Positions 19,485 to 28,098 of a stretch of 64,000 nucleotides of DNA are shown here, in pieces; position 1 is the stretch's first letter, and the number at the start of each line of letters is the position of its first letter. The translations under genes and the position numbers were made by a program. Source of the DNA: MKSF01 sp037190225 (GTDB taxonomy: Bacteria > Bacteroidota > Bacteroidia > Chitinophagales > Chitinophagaceae); NCBI GenBank assembly GCA_037190225.1, contig JBBCJL010000006.1, positions 698,380 through 762,379 on the forward strand, given 5' to 3'. The notes below the pieces were generated by a model. That model saw only the letters and a list, made by a program, of their open reading frames with translations. It did no database searches and was not told the origin of the DNA.

Positions 19485-20021
19485 CTACGATTGTTTTAAG
19501 CTGAATTTTATGATTTGCTGTGTGTATATTTTGTCTTCAAATACCAGGCGCAACCCTTCCGTCGCGTCCACGGGCGCTTTAAAGACCAGCACCACATCCA
19601 CCTGCGGGCTGATGCCGTAACCGTTCTCATAAGCGCTCTCCGCGGGTGCTACCCGGAGCTCACCAACCTCGTCTGTCAGGTAGATATGCTCCCGGATGCT
19701 GCCATTGAAGAAAGCCAGCCGGTCATTGTAACATTCCTGGTCGGCGCATCCCCATTTTATCAGGTCGGTACCGCCCGCGCTGTGCTCCAGCCGCAGCCTG
19801 ACATATAAATATCCTTTGGTGTCGCTGCCCCCTTTCCATTCAGGGTCCCGCTGCCGCTTGTAGGCATCCAGCGGCATCACGGACACCTCATAACGGATAC
19901 CGTCAATTTCCTTGGACCGCACAGAGGGCGTATCCCCATTGTCCCCGGCACTGCAGGATGCCAGCCCGAACGGGAGCAGCCATAACAGGAGGTATATAAG
20001 GAAATGGTTATTTCGCTTCAT
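19485..20021 (-). CDS. Lipoprotein of the RHS operon
   Basis: A 178-aa predicted lipoprotein: MKRNNHFLIYLLLWLLPFGLASC has a charged start, a hydrophobic core and a lipobox (GLASC, lipidated Cys at 23). The mature part (beta-rich, with KGYLYVRLRLEH and VDVVLVFKAP) has one closely spaced Cys pair (WGCADQEC) that could form a disulfide. The start at 20021 overlaps the end of the Skp-like gene by 14 bases. A longer frame upstream of this ATG reads as out-of-frame shadow of that gene, so it is not used. No named family recognised; an outer-membrane-anchored part of the putative RHS export apparatus is plausible from the context. Confidence 0.8.
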   Translation of the reverse strand: MKRNNHFLIYLLLWLLPFGLASCSAGDNGDTPSVRSKEIDGIRYEVSVMPLDAYKRQRDPEWKGGSDTKGYLYVRLRLEHSAGGTDLIKWGCADQECYNDRLAFFNGSIREHIYLTDEVGELRVAPAESAYENGYGISPQVDVVLVFKAPVDATEGLRLVFEDKIYTQQIIKFSLKQS

Positions 20022-20481
20022 ATTCTTTATTGATGTATTCCAAAACTTCCTGCGTGATGTCAATGGCAGGCTTGCCGTACAGCACCGTGCCCATACCATT
20101 GGCGCCCACAATGATGTCATAGCCCTTTTTCTCCCCGAATTCGGCCAGCAAAGGGTTGATACGGTTCCATACCGTGGTGCTGATACCCTGGTAGTCTTCC
20201 TGCAGCTGCGCGAGATGCTGCTCCAGGTCAAAGAGCTGCCGGCGGAGGTCCATATTGGCCGTGTCCAGCACAAAGTAGGTTTTCAGGCTGTCGAATACGC
20301 CTTTCTTTACCTGGAAGTCGCGTTCCAGGCTGGCCGACAGCTCTTTTTTCATCTGGTAGGATTCCACCAGTGAGATAGTATCTACAAAGACCACTTTAGG
20401 GGCCGCAAAGCGTTCCCAGGCCAGGTAGCCGATAACGGCCAACAGCCCGATGCCCGGCCAGAGACTGCTGTTTATTTTCAT
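20008..20481 (-). CDS. Membrane-anchored OmpH/Skp-like protein
   Basis: A 157-aa protein with one N-terminal membrane segment (SLWPGIGLLAVIGYLAW) followed by an OmpH/Skp-like region: VVFVDTISLVESY corresponds to the conserved first strand, then a charged helical stretch with heptad character (about residues 45-110), then KKGYDIIVGANGMGTVLYGK and DITQEVLEYINKEY, the standard end of the family. Skp is a periplasmic chaperone that holds unfolded outer-membrane proteins. Unlike the two typical copies at 59.6-60.8 kb, this one keeps a membrane anchor instead of a cleavable signal. Its start overlaps the previous stop by four bases. A chaperone dedicated to the barrel or the RHS giants is the natural guess. 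Confidence 0.82.
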   Translation of the reverse strand: MKINSSLWPGIGLLAVIGYLAWERFAAPKVVFVDTISLVESYQMKKELSASLERDFQVKKGVFDSLKTYFVLDTANMDLRRQLFDLEQHLAQLQEDYQGISTTVWNRINPLLAEFGEKKGYDIIVGANGMGTVLYGKPAIDITQEVLEYINKEYEAK

Positions 20482-21575
20482 AATTTGTTGATGTTATAGT
20501 ACCTGAAAGGGATCTCGTAGCTTTTGCCGTCTATATGTAAGCGCAGCAGGTAGGCCGTATTGTGCCGGAGCTTGCCCCGTTTCAGCAAAAGGTCCTTATA
20601 GTTCCAGCCCGGCACCAGGGCTGTTTCACTGCTGTACACGGTCTTTTCCGTCCCTTTGTCCTGCTGCAGCACCGTATAGGCTGCTTTGCCCGCGCCACCG
20701 GTATGGTTGTATTTCAGCTTGACGGTATCGCTGACCTGCAGCTCCACCGCCTGGCGGCTGCCCGCAAAGTCATAGTAAGACCGGGAAAAAGGCACTGCCT
20801 TTTCCACGCTGTCCGTTACGATGATAAAGTTATAGGGCGCCGCGGTACCGAGCAGGATGTCATTGTAGTAAGCGTCTACCGTCCAGGCATAACGCTGGCC
20901 CGCGCGCAGCGGACGGCCCGACACCGGGTAGCTGAGCGCGTTCGTGCTATGGTATTTATAGTCCAGCACAAAGTTATTGCGCTGTATAGCGGCTATTTTG
21001 CTTTGCTTCGGCTGCTGCTCCGCTACTTTGACGCGGTATTGCAGCTGGCCTGCCAGCGGGCTGTTCACCAGCCAGATGAGCTGCGGTGTATATTCCTTTA
21101 TTTTCGCGCCGTCTTCCGGGTAGTCGAGCTCAATGATAAACAGCTCATCGTTGTTCCCGAAGATACAGTCCTGCGTCTCCTGCTGCCCGTTGCCTTCCTG
21201 CGACCGCTGCTGTTCGGAGAGCGTCACGCAGTATTCATAAGCCCCTGCAGGCAGCATACCGCTTTCAAAGAGCCGCTGCAGGTCCGGTGAAGTGTATTGC
21301 AGCCGGATGTTGCGCCCGGCCATAGGGTTCACACCGGGACGTATCACCACGTCTGCCGTATAGGAAACCGAATGCCGCGTATTGCGGAATTGCAGCTTCC
21401 CCTGTACCCGCACCGTCCTGTCCCCGGGATAATTGGAAATAATATCGTAGGACATCAGGTTGCGGATGTTGAGATCGGTGCCTGTCAGCGCACCGAGGGA
21501 GAGCGTCAGGCCGGAACCATAGCCATTGACGCAAAAGAAAAACAGCACCAGGAAAACGTATAAAGATCTAACCAT
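20478..21575 (-). CDS. Secreted FN3-like envelope protein of the RHS operon
   Basis: A 365-aa exported protein (signal MVRSLYVFLVLFFFCVNGYGSG). After about 130 residues of beta-rich sequence comes an FN3-like segment (LDYPEDGAKI, TPQLIWLVNSPL, QLQYRVKVAE, AGQRYAWTVDAYYND), a pattern seen in many Bacteroidota cell-surface proteins. There is one Cys pair (YCVTLSE...DCIF). The stop of the upstream barrel gene and this start share one base (TAATG), and the next gene overlaps by four bases, so the three are coupled. It may link the outer-membrane barrel to the cargo, but no function can be shown from sequence. Confidence 0.78.
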   Translation of the reverse strand: MVRSLYVFLVLFFFCVNGYGSGLTLSLGALTGTDLNIRNLMSYDIISNYPGDRTVRVQGKLQFRNTRHSVSYTADVVIRPGVNPMAGRNIRLQYTSPDLQRLFESGMLPAGAYEYCVTLSEQQRSQEGNGQQETQDCIFGNNDELFIIELDYPEDGAKIKEYTPQLIWLVNSPLAGQLQYRVKVAEQQPKQSKIAAIQRNNFVLDYKYHSTNALSYPVSGRPLRAGQRYAWTVDAYYNDILLGTAAPYNFIIVTDSVEKAVPFSRSYYDFAGSRQAVELQVSDTVKLKYNHTGGAGKAAYTVLQQDKGTEKTVYSSETALVPGWNYKDLLLKRGKLRHNTAYLLRLHIDGKSYEIPFRYYNINKL

Positions 21576-24373
21576 TATTGCGGTCGCTTTTTAGTGGAAA
21601 ATGTATAATAAATGCCCAGGCTAAAGGCTGCCATATCAGGATTGCCCGTGGTTAATGCTTTGTTGTAGCGCATCCGGCGCACCATTGCATTAAACTGTAA
21701 CGGCCAGTTTTTCGGCGCCAGTGTCGCGTGGAGGTTCACGCCGAACCGTACGATAACCGAACCGGCATGCGCCAGCTCCAGCCCGCCGCCCGCGGTCACG
21801 GCAGGATGCACCTGCCCGCTCAGCTGCAGGGTCTCAAAGGTATTATTGAACAGCAGGGCCTGGTCGGCGCCGGACATACTTTCCCGTACATTGCCGCTGC
21901 TGCCCACATAACCGGCCGTAGCGCTAACTGTCAGGCCCTTACGCGCATAGGCCGCCATCAGCTGGATATTGGAGCTGCTGTAGCGGGCCGTGTCCACCTG
22001 GCTGCGGTTATAATTGTAGAAAGTATTAAAGGTATAGACCCCACCGGAGCCGGTCTTTAGTATATAGTTCGCTTTTACGATGAATACATCGCCCATCATC
22101 GGCCGCTGCTGTACCTGGAAAGTATCGGTCAGCGTTCGGAAGGTCGTAAAAGGCTTATAGGCCACCGTCAGGTTGGGCAGCCGTTTGAAGCGGGTCTGCA
22201 GCTCGGCGCCCAGCTTGCGGTTACGCCCGCTGTAGTAGTTGCTGCTCTGCAGCAGCAGCTGGTACTCCAATCTCACCCGGAGCCGGTTATTAAAGTAGGT
22301 CCCGGTATTTTGAAGCTTTATCTTCTGTGTACCGGAGAACAGGAAAGGCAGCACCCGGTTCTCAAAGGCCGACCCGATATGCTCATAGCCCAGCACCAGG
22401 TCATTGTCCGGGATATAGCGCAGCCCGGCAGCGGCATTGAAAGCGCTGTTATCCAGGTTACGGAGATTAAAACTTTCATTTGCACCTTTGGAATGGCTGT
22501 AATCCAGCTTAAGGGTCAGCTTTTCCCATTGTGCAGCATAGCCGAGTGAGAAAATATCCGTCCGGTTATGCGTGGCATCCAGCAGACCACCATAGCTGCC
22601 CTTAATGCCGCCATAGCCCGGAATATCCCGCTGGGCCTGCAGCGGCGCATAGGCAAAGTAAGATACCTGGATGTCCTGGTTATCAGACGGGTTGAAGAGC
22701 AGCTTGCCCAGGCCCGTTTTATAGCGCAGCACCGTACCGTCCGGGGACAGGTAGTCGGTATAGCCGAGGTTGGCACCTGCCTTGAAAAGCTTAAAGTCGT
22801 AGCCCGCATCCAGCCCTTTGGTCATCTGGCCGGCCAGGGTATAGTCCGAGTGATAATTCGACAGCATACCCGCGTCAAAGTTCGTCAGCCGCGTAGCCCA
22901 TTGCTTCAGGCGTCCGCCCGGCAGTTTTGTGGCCAGACCGGGCAGCTGCTCTTTCAAAGGCTGGTCCTTATTATAATAGCGTTTCGTGAAGTTGTCTATC
23001 TGCAGGCTGTCGGCCAGCTGCTTGTCCTGCAGCGCGGCATATTTGGTTGTAACGGTCTCGTAAGCGGCAGTATAGGTTTCCAGCTGCCGAAACAGGCGGC
23101 CTATTTTTTCCAGCCTTTTACGGGTAACGGTGTCGCAGCCTTTACAGTCCAGCTGCTCCGGCCTTATGGTTTCCGGGTTTTTATACATCGCCGCATACTG
23201 CTCATACGGTACGCCGGAAGCGCCGGTTCGCGTTTGTGCACTGTCAGCCATACGGGTTATAATAATGGAAAGCTCATTACGGATCTCAGCCAGGAGACGA
23301 TCCCTGGCGATGGCAGCGGCCTGCAGCTGGTCCTGCACCCGGTTACCGGCAAAGGCACCTGCGTTCTTTACCTTGTCCGCATTGTCGTTATAAATGCTTT
23401 GCTGCTCTTCCAATTGGGCCAGCAGCCTGCTCCTGTCAAAGCTGAAGTTGATATAGCTGGATTTAAAGTTCCGGCCCCGGTCCTGCGTGGTGTACATCCC
23501 GTTAACGGTAAAAGGGATGCCCAGCACCGGCACCTGTATGCTGCCGCCCGCTTCTGTATAGTTATTGTCTATGGATGAATGCTCCTCCCGGCCGGTGGAG
23601 ACCTGGCTACGGTTGTACAGCGTGCCGCTGATCGTCTGGTCAGCACGGTCCTTTTTCAGCGCATCGTGATGGGACAGCACGTCAAAGGTCATATGATCGG
23701 GTGGCAATCCGTTCCTGGCAGCCACGTCCTGCGTCTTCCCACTATGCCGGTAGCTGCCGATATACGCGGACAAATGATAGATGTCCAGGTAACGTTCGCC
23801 ATTCATATAACGAATGGTAATGGTAAAGCCTTCGCTTTCAAAGTAGCTGCGTACCAACCGGCTGTAGGAAGGCCGTACCCGCCGGGACATCTTCCGGTCA
23901 TAGTAAGACAGGAATCCCGTTATCAGCGGATGATCAGACGGAATGATGCGTGATGCTTCCGCGCGCTGCGCATACCGGAAGGTATCTGTACCGGAAACGA
24001 TCATCAGCTCATACCGTAAAGCATCGGAGTAAGGTAAGAATCCGTGCTTTTTATACAGGTCATACAAGCCTGTTCCCCGGAAACCACTGGGTTTCCATTC
24101 CTGGGGATAAGTCGTCTTACTGCTGCTGATGTGCGCTGTATAGGTATTGGTGTAAAGGATATTGCGGCCATCGGTCAGGGTCATTTGCATAACCGCCTGC
24201 AAGGTATCAGCCCCGCCATACGCCAGGTTCACCTGCTGGGAGAGCTTTTGACCCTGCAATAAAGGAGGATCCAGGAAAACAGAGAAGTTTTTTTCCTGGC
24301 TATAACCTGACTTTGTGAAAAGAAATAGCTTGGCGGTTATGGTTACTAAGGCTATGTATTTTTGCCGATACAT
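21575..24373 (-). CDS. Large outer-membrane-barrel-like protein, first gene of the RHS operon
   Basis: A 932-aa exported protein. The start at 24373 gives a signal (MYRQKYIALVTITAKLFLFTKSGYSQ); 24412 would add 13 residues. About residues 25-300 are beta-rich. Residues about 300-480 hold coiled-coil-like helices (LLAQLEEQQSIYNDNADK, IARDRLLAEIRNELSIIITR) and a CKGC pair. From about residue 530 to the end there are repeated amphipathic strands with aromatic ends (LGYTDYLS, LTLKLDYSHSKG, LTVAYKPFTTFRT) and the final LGIYYTFSTKK, as expected of an outer-membrane beta-barrel. It heads the operon and could be the outer-membrane conduit or anchor for the YD proteins. The barrel call is by pattern; no family name is claimed. 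Confidence 0.75.
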   Translation of the reverse strand: MYRQKYIALVTITAKLFLFTKSGYSQEKNFSVFLDPPLLQGQKLSQQVNLAYGGADTLQAVMQMTLTDGRNILYTNTYTAHISSSKTTYPQEWKPSGFRGTGLYDLYKKHGFLPYSDALRYELMIVSGTDTFRYAQRAEASRIIPSDHPLITGFLSYYDRKMSRRVRPSYSRLVRSYFESEGFTITIRYMNGERYLDIYHLSAYIGSYRHSGKTQDVAARNGLPPDHMTFDVLSHHDALKKDRADQTISGTLYNRSQVSTGREEHSSIDNNYTEAGGSIQVPVLGIPFTVNGMYTTQDRGRNFKSSYINFSFDRSRLLAQLEEQQSIYNDNADKVKNAGAFAGNRVQDQLQAAAIARDRLLAEIRNELSIIITRMADSAQTRTGASGVPYEQYAAMYKNPETIRPEQLDCKGCDTVTRKRLEKIGRLFRQLETYTAAYETVTTKYAALQDKQLADSLQIDNFTKRYYNKDQPLKEQLPGLATKLPGGRLKQWATRLTNFDAGMLSNYHSDYTLAGQMTKGLDAGYDFKLFKAGANLGYTDYLSPDGTVLRYKTGLGKLLFNPSDNQDIQVSYFAYAPLQAQRDIPGYGGIKGSYGGLLDATHNRTDIFSLGYAAQWEKLTLKLDYSHSKGANESFNLRNLDNSAFNAAAGLRYIPDNDLVLGYEHIGSAFENRVLPFLFSGTQKIKLQNTGTYFNNRLRVRLEYQLLLQSSNYYSGRNRKLGAELQTRFKRLPNLTVAYKPFTTFRTLTDTFQVQQRPMMGDVFIVKANYILKTGSGGVYTFNTFYNYNRSQVDTARYSSSNIQLMAAYARKGLTVSATAGYVGSSGNVRESMSGADQALLFNNTFETLQLSGQVHPAVTAGGGLELAHAGSVIVRFGVNLHATLAPKNWPLQFNAMVRRMRYNKALTTGNPDMAAFSLGIYYTFSTKKRPQ

Positions 24374-24378
24374 GGACG

Positions 24379-24413
24379 CAAAAGTATAACAGTTTTTTAA
24401 GAAATAAAACAAA
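24379..24413 (-). promoter_or_regulatory. Candidate Bacteroidota promoter of the RHS operon
   Basis: On the minus strand TACTTTTG (24379-24386) fits the -7 motif TAnnTTTG, with TTTG at 24410-24413 as a possible -33 element 23 bases upstream. The motif lies only five bases before the ATG at 24373, so transcription would start at or next to the start codon and the mRNA could be almost leaderless. This spacing is unusual; if the longer start at 24412 were used the promoter would have to be elsewhere. Confidence 0.45.
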
Positions 24414-25254
24414 ATCGTATAGAATTGTTAATTCCTTAATCAAATCCATTAAAATGTAGCAGGCCCCAAGTGATCCAACCAATCTATAATCAATTAAAAT
24501 TCAATATATTAGAATACAAATAAGAACTTGAATTATTAAAGGAGAGCCGATTGGGAAGGTTCCCGGCAGCTTATAAAAGGCCAGTAATATATTAAAAACA
24601 TCTATATACACCGGCATCAGGTGTATTTCCCTGCTTGTGATCCTGATGCCCCGGGTCATCTCCCCTCCCCTATACCTATTATATCTATTATGCAAGTGGT
24701 GCATTTAATAATCCGGCATGCACTTTATTTACGTTCCAATAAATCGTTTTTCAGGTCAAGAAGAGTAATTATAGCATCATAGCACTTCTTCACTTCATAC
24801 TGCTTTATTTCCTGAACAAGCATGTTATCTAATGTGGTTTCTATTTTTTTGCACATAAGCATTATAGACTATCAAAAGCTTCATCGGTTCTTTCATTTGG
24901 ACGATTACAAGAGCCCAAAGTAAGCGGGCTGGCTCCTTATTATAGGATCAATCCGACTAAAGTGAGGTAAACCAAACTCAGATGCAGGAATCGGTGGTTA
25001 AGCTATTTTGATGTAATGATGAAAATGGAACCATCATTTGCTACCCCTGCGTGCCGAAGTAAACCGGGGGACATAGAAAAAGCAGAGCCTATTGCAACAA
25101 TGACTATACGTGCATACGACCGCCCCAACAGCGGATAGACAGCCGTTGGACCTGTTTGGTTGCCTTAAGCCAGACCGCACTTCCACATAGCCCGGCCCGG
25201 CAGATCATAGAAAAAGAATACCGTGCAGCAGGGACAAAACTTAAATTCAGCCCT
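24414..25254. other. 841-base gap between RHS operon and reductase gene; no confident gene
   Basis: No gene of normal size is supported here. The plus strand at 25017-25133 encodes a 38-aa frame (MMKMEPSFATPACRSKPG...) with ordinary codon use that could be a gene remnant; its upstream part in the same frame is not closed for several more codons. The minus strand holds one 43-aa frame, listed separately. No strong terminator for the reductase gene was seen at its 3' side. Confidence 0.5.
24725..24856 (-). CDS. Possible 43-aa small helical protein
   Basis: A short frame from ATG 24856 to TAA 24725 encodes MCKKIETTLDNMLVQEIKQY followed by EVKKCYDAIITLLDLKNDLL and a short end. It is charged, contains two Cys and looks helical throughout, unlike random antisense sequence. 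There is no clear ribosome site or promoter motif. It is listed because it lies in a gap otherwise without genes; it may be chance. Confidence 0.28.
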   Translation of the reverse strand: MCKKIETTLDNMLVQEIKQYEVKKCYDAIITLLDLKNDLLERK

Positions 25255-25833
25255 TTAACGCTGCCTGAAACCCATTTGTTCCACCTGTTTCAACCAGCTT
25301 TGGCGACGTTTTTCATCAGACGTTTTTATAATGCCCAGGTAGGTAAGGCCTACGGGCTTTATGCCGCAAAATTCCAGAACGGACTTTTTGAGCTGGTTGA
25401 CACTTGGTCGTCCAAAGGCGAGCCAGTAATACAAACCCGGCTGGTCTAAGGTGATAATGATACGGCCTGTCTTGCCTTTTAATAGCTTGTCCCACCATAC
25501 CGAATTCTCCCTGTATTTGAAGGCTATCCCCGGAAGGAAAACCCGGTCAATAAAGCCTTTCGCAATAGCAGGAAGCCCGCCCCACCAAACGGGATGTACC
25601 CATACCAGATGATCTGCCCACTGTATAGATTCCCAGGCGGCTTTCAGATCGGGTTCTAATTCCATTCTTTGCCGATAACCGTATTTTAAATTCGGATCAA
25701 AATTCAGTGTTCCTATATTGATCTCCCGAACGCTGGCACCACTTTTTTCAGCTCCGGACTTGTAAGCCAGTGCTAATGCTGCATTGAATGAACCGGGATT
25801 GGGGTGTGCGTTGATGATGGCTATTTTTTTCAT
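25255..25833 (-). CDS. NAD(P)H-dependent flavodoxin-fold reductase (quinone reductase / KefF-like)
   Basis: The 192-aa product is a soluble flavoprotein of the Flavodoxin_2 family, which transfers hydride from NAD(P)H to quinones or similar acceptors through FMN or FAD. The start at 25833 gives the standard opening KKIAIINAHPNPGSFNAALA; a longer upstream frame does not fit the family. VHPVWWGGLPAIAKGFIDRVFLPG is the conserved flavin-site region, and YYWLAFGRPS and WLKQVEQMG complete the fold. Length is normal. It stands alone on the minus strand with a candidate promoter about 135 bases upstream (25968-25975). The substrate cannot be told. Confidence 0.9.
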   Translation of the reverse strand: MKKIAIINAHPNPGSFNAALALAYKSGAEKSGASVREINIGTLNFDPNLKYGYRQRMELEPDLKAAWESIQWADHLVWVHPVWWGGLPAIAKGFIDRVFLPGIAFKYRENSVWWDKLLKGKTGRIIITLDQPGLYYWLAFGRPSVNQLKKSVLEFCGIKPVGLTYLGIIKTSDEKRRQSWLKQVEQMGFRQR

Positions 25834-26261
25834 AATACTATCTTTATTTGAAGACCTTGATGCCGCTTGAAAACATTTCGTCAACACAAGTGGTTGATGC
25901 AGACGATGTACTAAATAATTATTCAGCATACACAAGAGCTAAAGTTTCTAATTTCATTCTTTAATGGCAAAATTATCTATAGTCATTAACGTTATTACGG
26001 CCATTATTTTTTCCTCTTGACAATAACCTTTACTGCATTGTCTGGGAAGTTTTTATTATAATTTAAAATATATCTATTTTTTTATATCCCATCATCATGG
26101 AAATTTCTCTAAAAAATGCACATCTCAGTTATGTGAATTTATTAAATTTTCACGCTGTTGTACTCAGGCCTGGTACACTCCAGCAATAAAAATCCCCCTC
26201 CTCAGCAATAATCAAAAAGGGGGATTTCTTCCATTCTGTTTCGGGTAGCATACCCCATCGC
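25834..26261. other. 428-base AT-rich gap with promoter and terminator
   Basis: The gap holds a minus-strand TAATTTTG (25968-25975), a possible -7 element for the reductase, next to a short near-palindrome around TAACGTTA (25987-25994) that could be an operator. The rest is AT-rich up to the terminator hairpin at 26190-26227 that serves the LLM oxidoreductase gene. No coding sequence is supported. Confidence 0.5.
26190..26227 (-). terminator. Rho-independent terminator of the LLM oxidoreductase gene
   Basis: AAATCCCCCT (26190-26199) and AGGGGGATTT (26218-26227) form a perfect 10-bp stem with an 18-base loop. On the minus strand it is followed by a T-rich run and lies 34 bases after the gene stop. 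Confidence 0.85.
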
Positions 26262-27284
26262 TTAACGCCAGCCTAAGCCCGGTGCCACGTGTGTCAGAAT
26301 AGATTCTAATACATGGATATTGTAATCTACCCCTAAGGTATTCGGGATGGTCAGCAATAAGGTATCGGCTTCCTGAATGGCCTCATCCTGTGCCAGCTGC
26401 TGGATAAGCTTATCGGGTTCGGCTGCATAGCTTCTGCCAAACACCGCTCTCTGTGTCCCTTCCAGTATGCCTACCTGGTCGGAACTATTGGCTTGCTGAC
26501 CGAAGTAATACCGGTCCTGGTCGTTCACGATAGCGAATATAGACCGGCTCACCGAAACCCTTGGTTCCCGCGTGTGACCTGCTTTTTTGTAAGCTGCCCG
26601 GTACTTACGGATCTGCTCCGCTTGTTGTATATGGAACGGCTTGCCGCTTTCGTCATACTTCAAGGTTGAGCTTTGCAGGTTCATCCCCATTTCACCTGCC
26701 CATTCGGCTGTAGCATCCGAAGCGGATCCCCACCATATACGGTCTCTCAATCCATCTGAATGCGGCTCTATGCGCAACAATCCCGGGGGATTGGGAAACA
26801 TCGGGTTCGGGTTGGGCTGCGCAAAGCCTTCACCTTTCAGTAAGTTGTAAAATTCCAGTCCTTTTCTTCTGCCCATATCCTGGTCGGTTTCCCCTTCCTG
26901 CAGCGTATAGCCGAAGTGCTTCCAGCCATCAATGACCTGCTCGGGAGAACCTCTGCTGATACCGAGTTGCAACCTGCCTCCGGATATCAGGTCGGCAGCG
27001 CCCGCATCTTCTACCATATACATCGGGTTTTCATACCGCATATCTATAACTCCTGTACCTATTTCTATCTTTTTCGTTCTGGCACCTATCGCAGCCAGTA
27101 AAGGAAACGGAGATGCCAGTTGACGGGCGAAATGATGCACCCTGAAGTAGGCACCATCTACACCTATCGCTTCCGCAGCCACAGCCAGGTCTATGGATTG
27201 CAGCAACGTATCGCTTGCTGTCCTGGTATCATAGGCCGGATGATCAGCCCAGTGTCCGAATGACAAAAATCCTATATTTTTCAT
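26262..27284 (-). CDS. LLM-class flavin-dependent oxidoreductase (luciferase-like)
   Basis: The 340-aa product belongs to the luciferase-like monooxygenase family, which uses reduced FMN or F420 and O2 to oxidise small substrates. The frame starts with the typical first strand (NIGFLSFGHW), then SIDLAVAAEAIGVDGAYFRVHHF, the ASPFPLLAAIGARTKKIEIGTGVI block and GRLQLGISRG, all standard for the family. Length is usual. It is transcribed alone, with a -7 motif five bases before the ATG and a terminator behind it. Substrate unknown. Confidence 0.93.
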   Translation of the reverse strand: MKNIGFLSFGHWADHPAYDTRTASDTLLQSIDLAVAAEAIGVDGAYFRVHHFARQLASPFPLLAAIGARTKKIEIGTGVIDMRYENPMYMVEDAGAADLISGGRLQLGISRGSPEQVIDGWKHFGYTLQEGETDQDMGRRKGLEFYNLLKGEGFAQPNPNPMFPNPPGLLRIEPHSDGLRDRIWWGSASDATAEWAGEMGMNLQSSTLKYDESGKPFHIQQAEQIRKYRAAYKKAGHTREPRVSVSRSIFAIVNDQDRYYFGQQANSSDQVGILEGTQRAVFGRSYAAEPDKLIQQLAQDEAIQEADTLLLTIPNTLGVDYNIHVLESILTHVAPGLGWR

Positions 27285-27288
27285 ATTC

Positions 27289-27296
27289 CAAAATTA
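27289..27296 (-). promoter_or_regulatory. -7 promoter motif of the LLM oxidoreductase gene
   Basis: TAATTTTG on the minus strand matches TAnnTTTG and ends five bases before the ATG at 27284, which implies a very short or absent leader. No convincing -33 TTTG was found at the expected distance. Confidence 0.45.
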
Positions 27297-27518
27297 CACA
27301 GAATCTTTGTGCTGAGGATTAATGTAGGTTAAGTTCTTGTTTTGTATGGAATTTATTTGACATAGGGCTCGTTAAAAAGCCAATAATTACTGCTTAGCTT
27401 GTCCTGCCCACAGAAAACCGGAGACCGGAGATAGCCGGGTACAATGAGTGCTGAACTTGATCGCACATACAACACTATTTTGAAAAACATTCAGCCTGTC
27501 CGGATGTAGAATTATAAA

Positions 27519-27526
27519 TATCTTTG
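27519..27526 (+). promoter_or_regulatory. -7 promoter motif of the DUF5367 gene
   Basis: TATCTTTG matches TAnnTTTG and lies 17 bases before the ATG at 27544. No -33 element is clear. Confidence 0.5.
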
Positions 27527-27543
27527 TACCTAATTTTTCTGTG

Positions 27544-27942
27544 ATGAATAAACCGTTTATTGTACCCGTTTTAGGGATTGGATTTTTGATCTGGTTGCTG
27601 GCCACTTTGGCTTTTCGCTTAGCGGGGCAATACTTTTTTATCACAGAGTCAACAAGCATACTTATTATGCTATATGTTGTGGTCGTGCCTGCATTGTCGC
27701 TGATCTCCATAGCCACTTTCAGAAAATTCCGGCTATCCGGATTGGAAAATGTAGTGGGTGGCGTGCTGATGGTCCTGCCGGGAATGCTGATCGATACCTT
27801 CATCATTCAATTTTTTGAAAATACCTTTCCCAATATGCCGGCAAGCCGGGCCGCTACATTCGGTTCCTGGCTGATGTGGGCCTATTCCATCGTTTTGCTG
27901 ACTGCTGTAATTGTTGGCTGGCGACAACATAAACGGTGCTAA
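27544..27942 (+). CDS. DUF5367 family membrane protein
   Basis: The 132-aa product is a small integral membrane protein with four hydrophobic segments (around residues 5-27, 35-58, 66-90 and 106-126). It resembles the DUF5367 family: the first helix KPFIVPVLGIGFLIWLLATLAFRL is followed by a conserved loop, and VVGGVLMVLPGMLIDT lies in the third. Function unknown. A GTG precedes the ATG; I use ATG 27544, which sits at a better distance from the -7 motif. The gene is not close to an operon partner. Confidence 0.75.
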   Translation: MNKPFIVPVLGIGFLIWLLATLAFRLAGQYFFITESTSILIMLYVVVVPALSLISIATFRKFRLSGLENVVGGVLMVLPGMLIDTFIIQFFENTFPNMPASRAATFGSWLMWAYSIVLLTAVIVGWRQHKRC

Positions 27943-28098
27943 GACATAGAAAAAATAACGGCAAACTTACCGTTGCTAACACAAAAAGTGGAATAAGCGA
28001 TCCGTTTTAGTCAGATATTTGACAACGCCTTTTATGTTAGAAAAATAAACAGTAAACGATACCACTTACTTTATATGCCAATAACACGACCCATCCTT

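Noticed and set aside
2422..24373. Type IX secretion sorting domain on the RHS or YD giants
   Set aside because: The C-termini end in a toxin tip and in a short YD unit; neither has the beta-sandwich CTD with its conserved motifs.
24414..25254. Treating the plus-strand frame near 25017-25133 as a gene
   Set aside because: Only 38 residues, no family match I can recall and no ribosome site, so it is mentioned only as a possible remnant.
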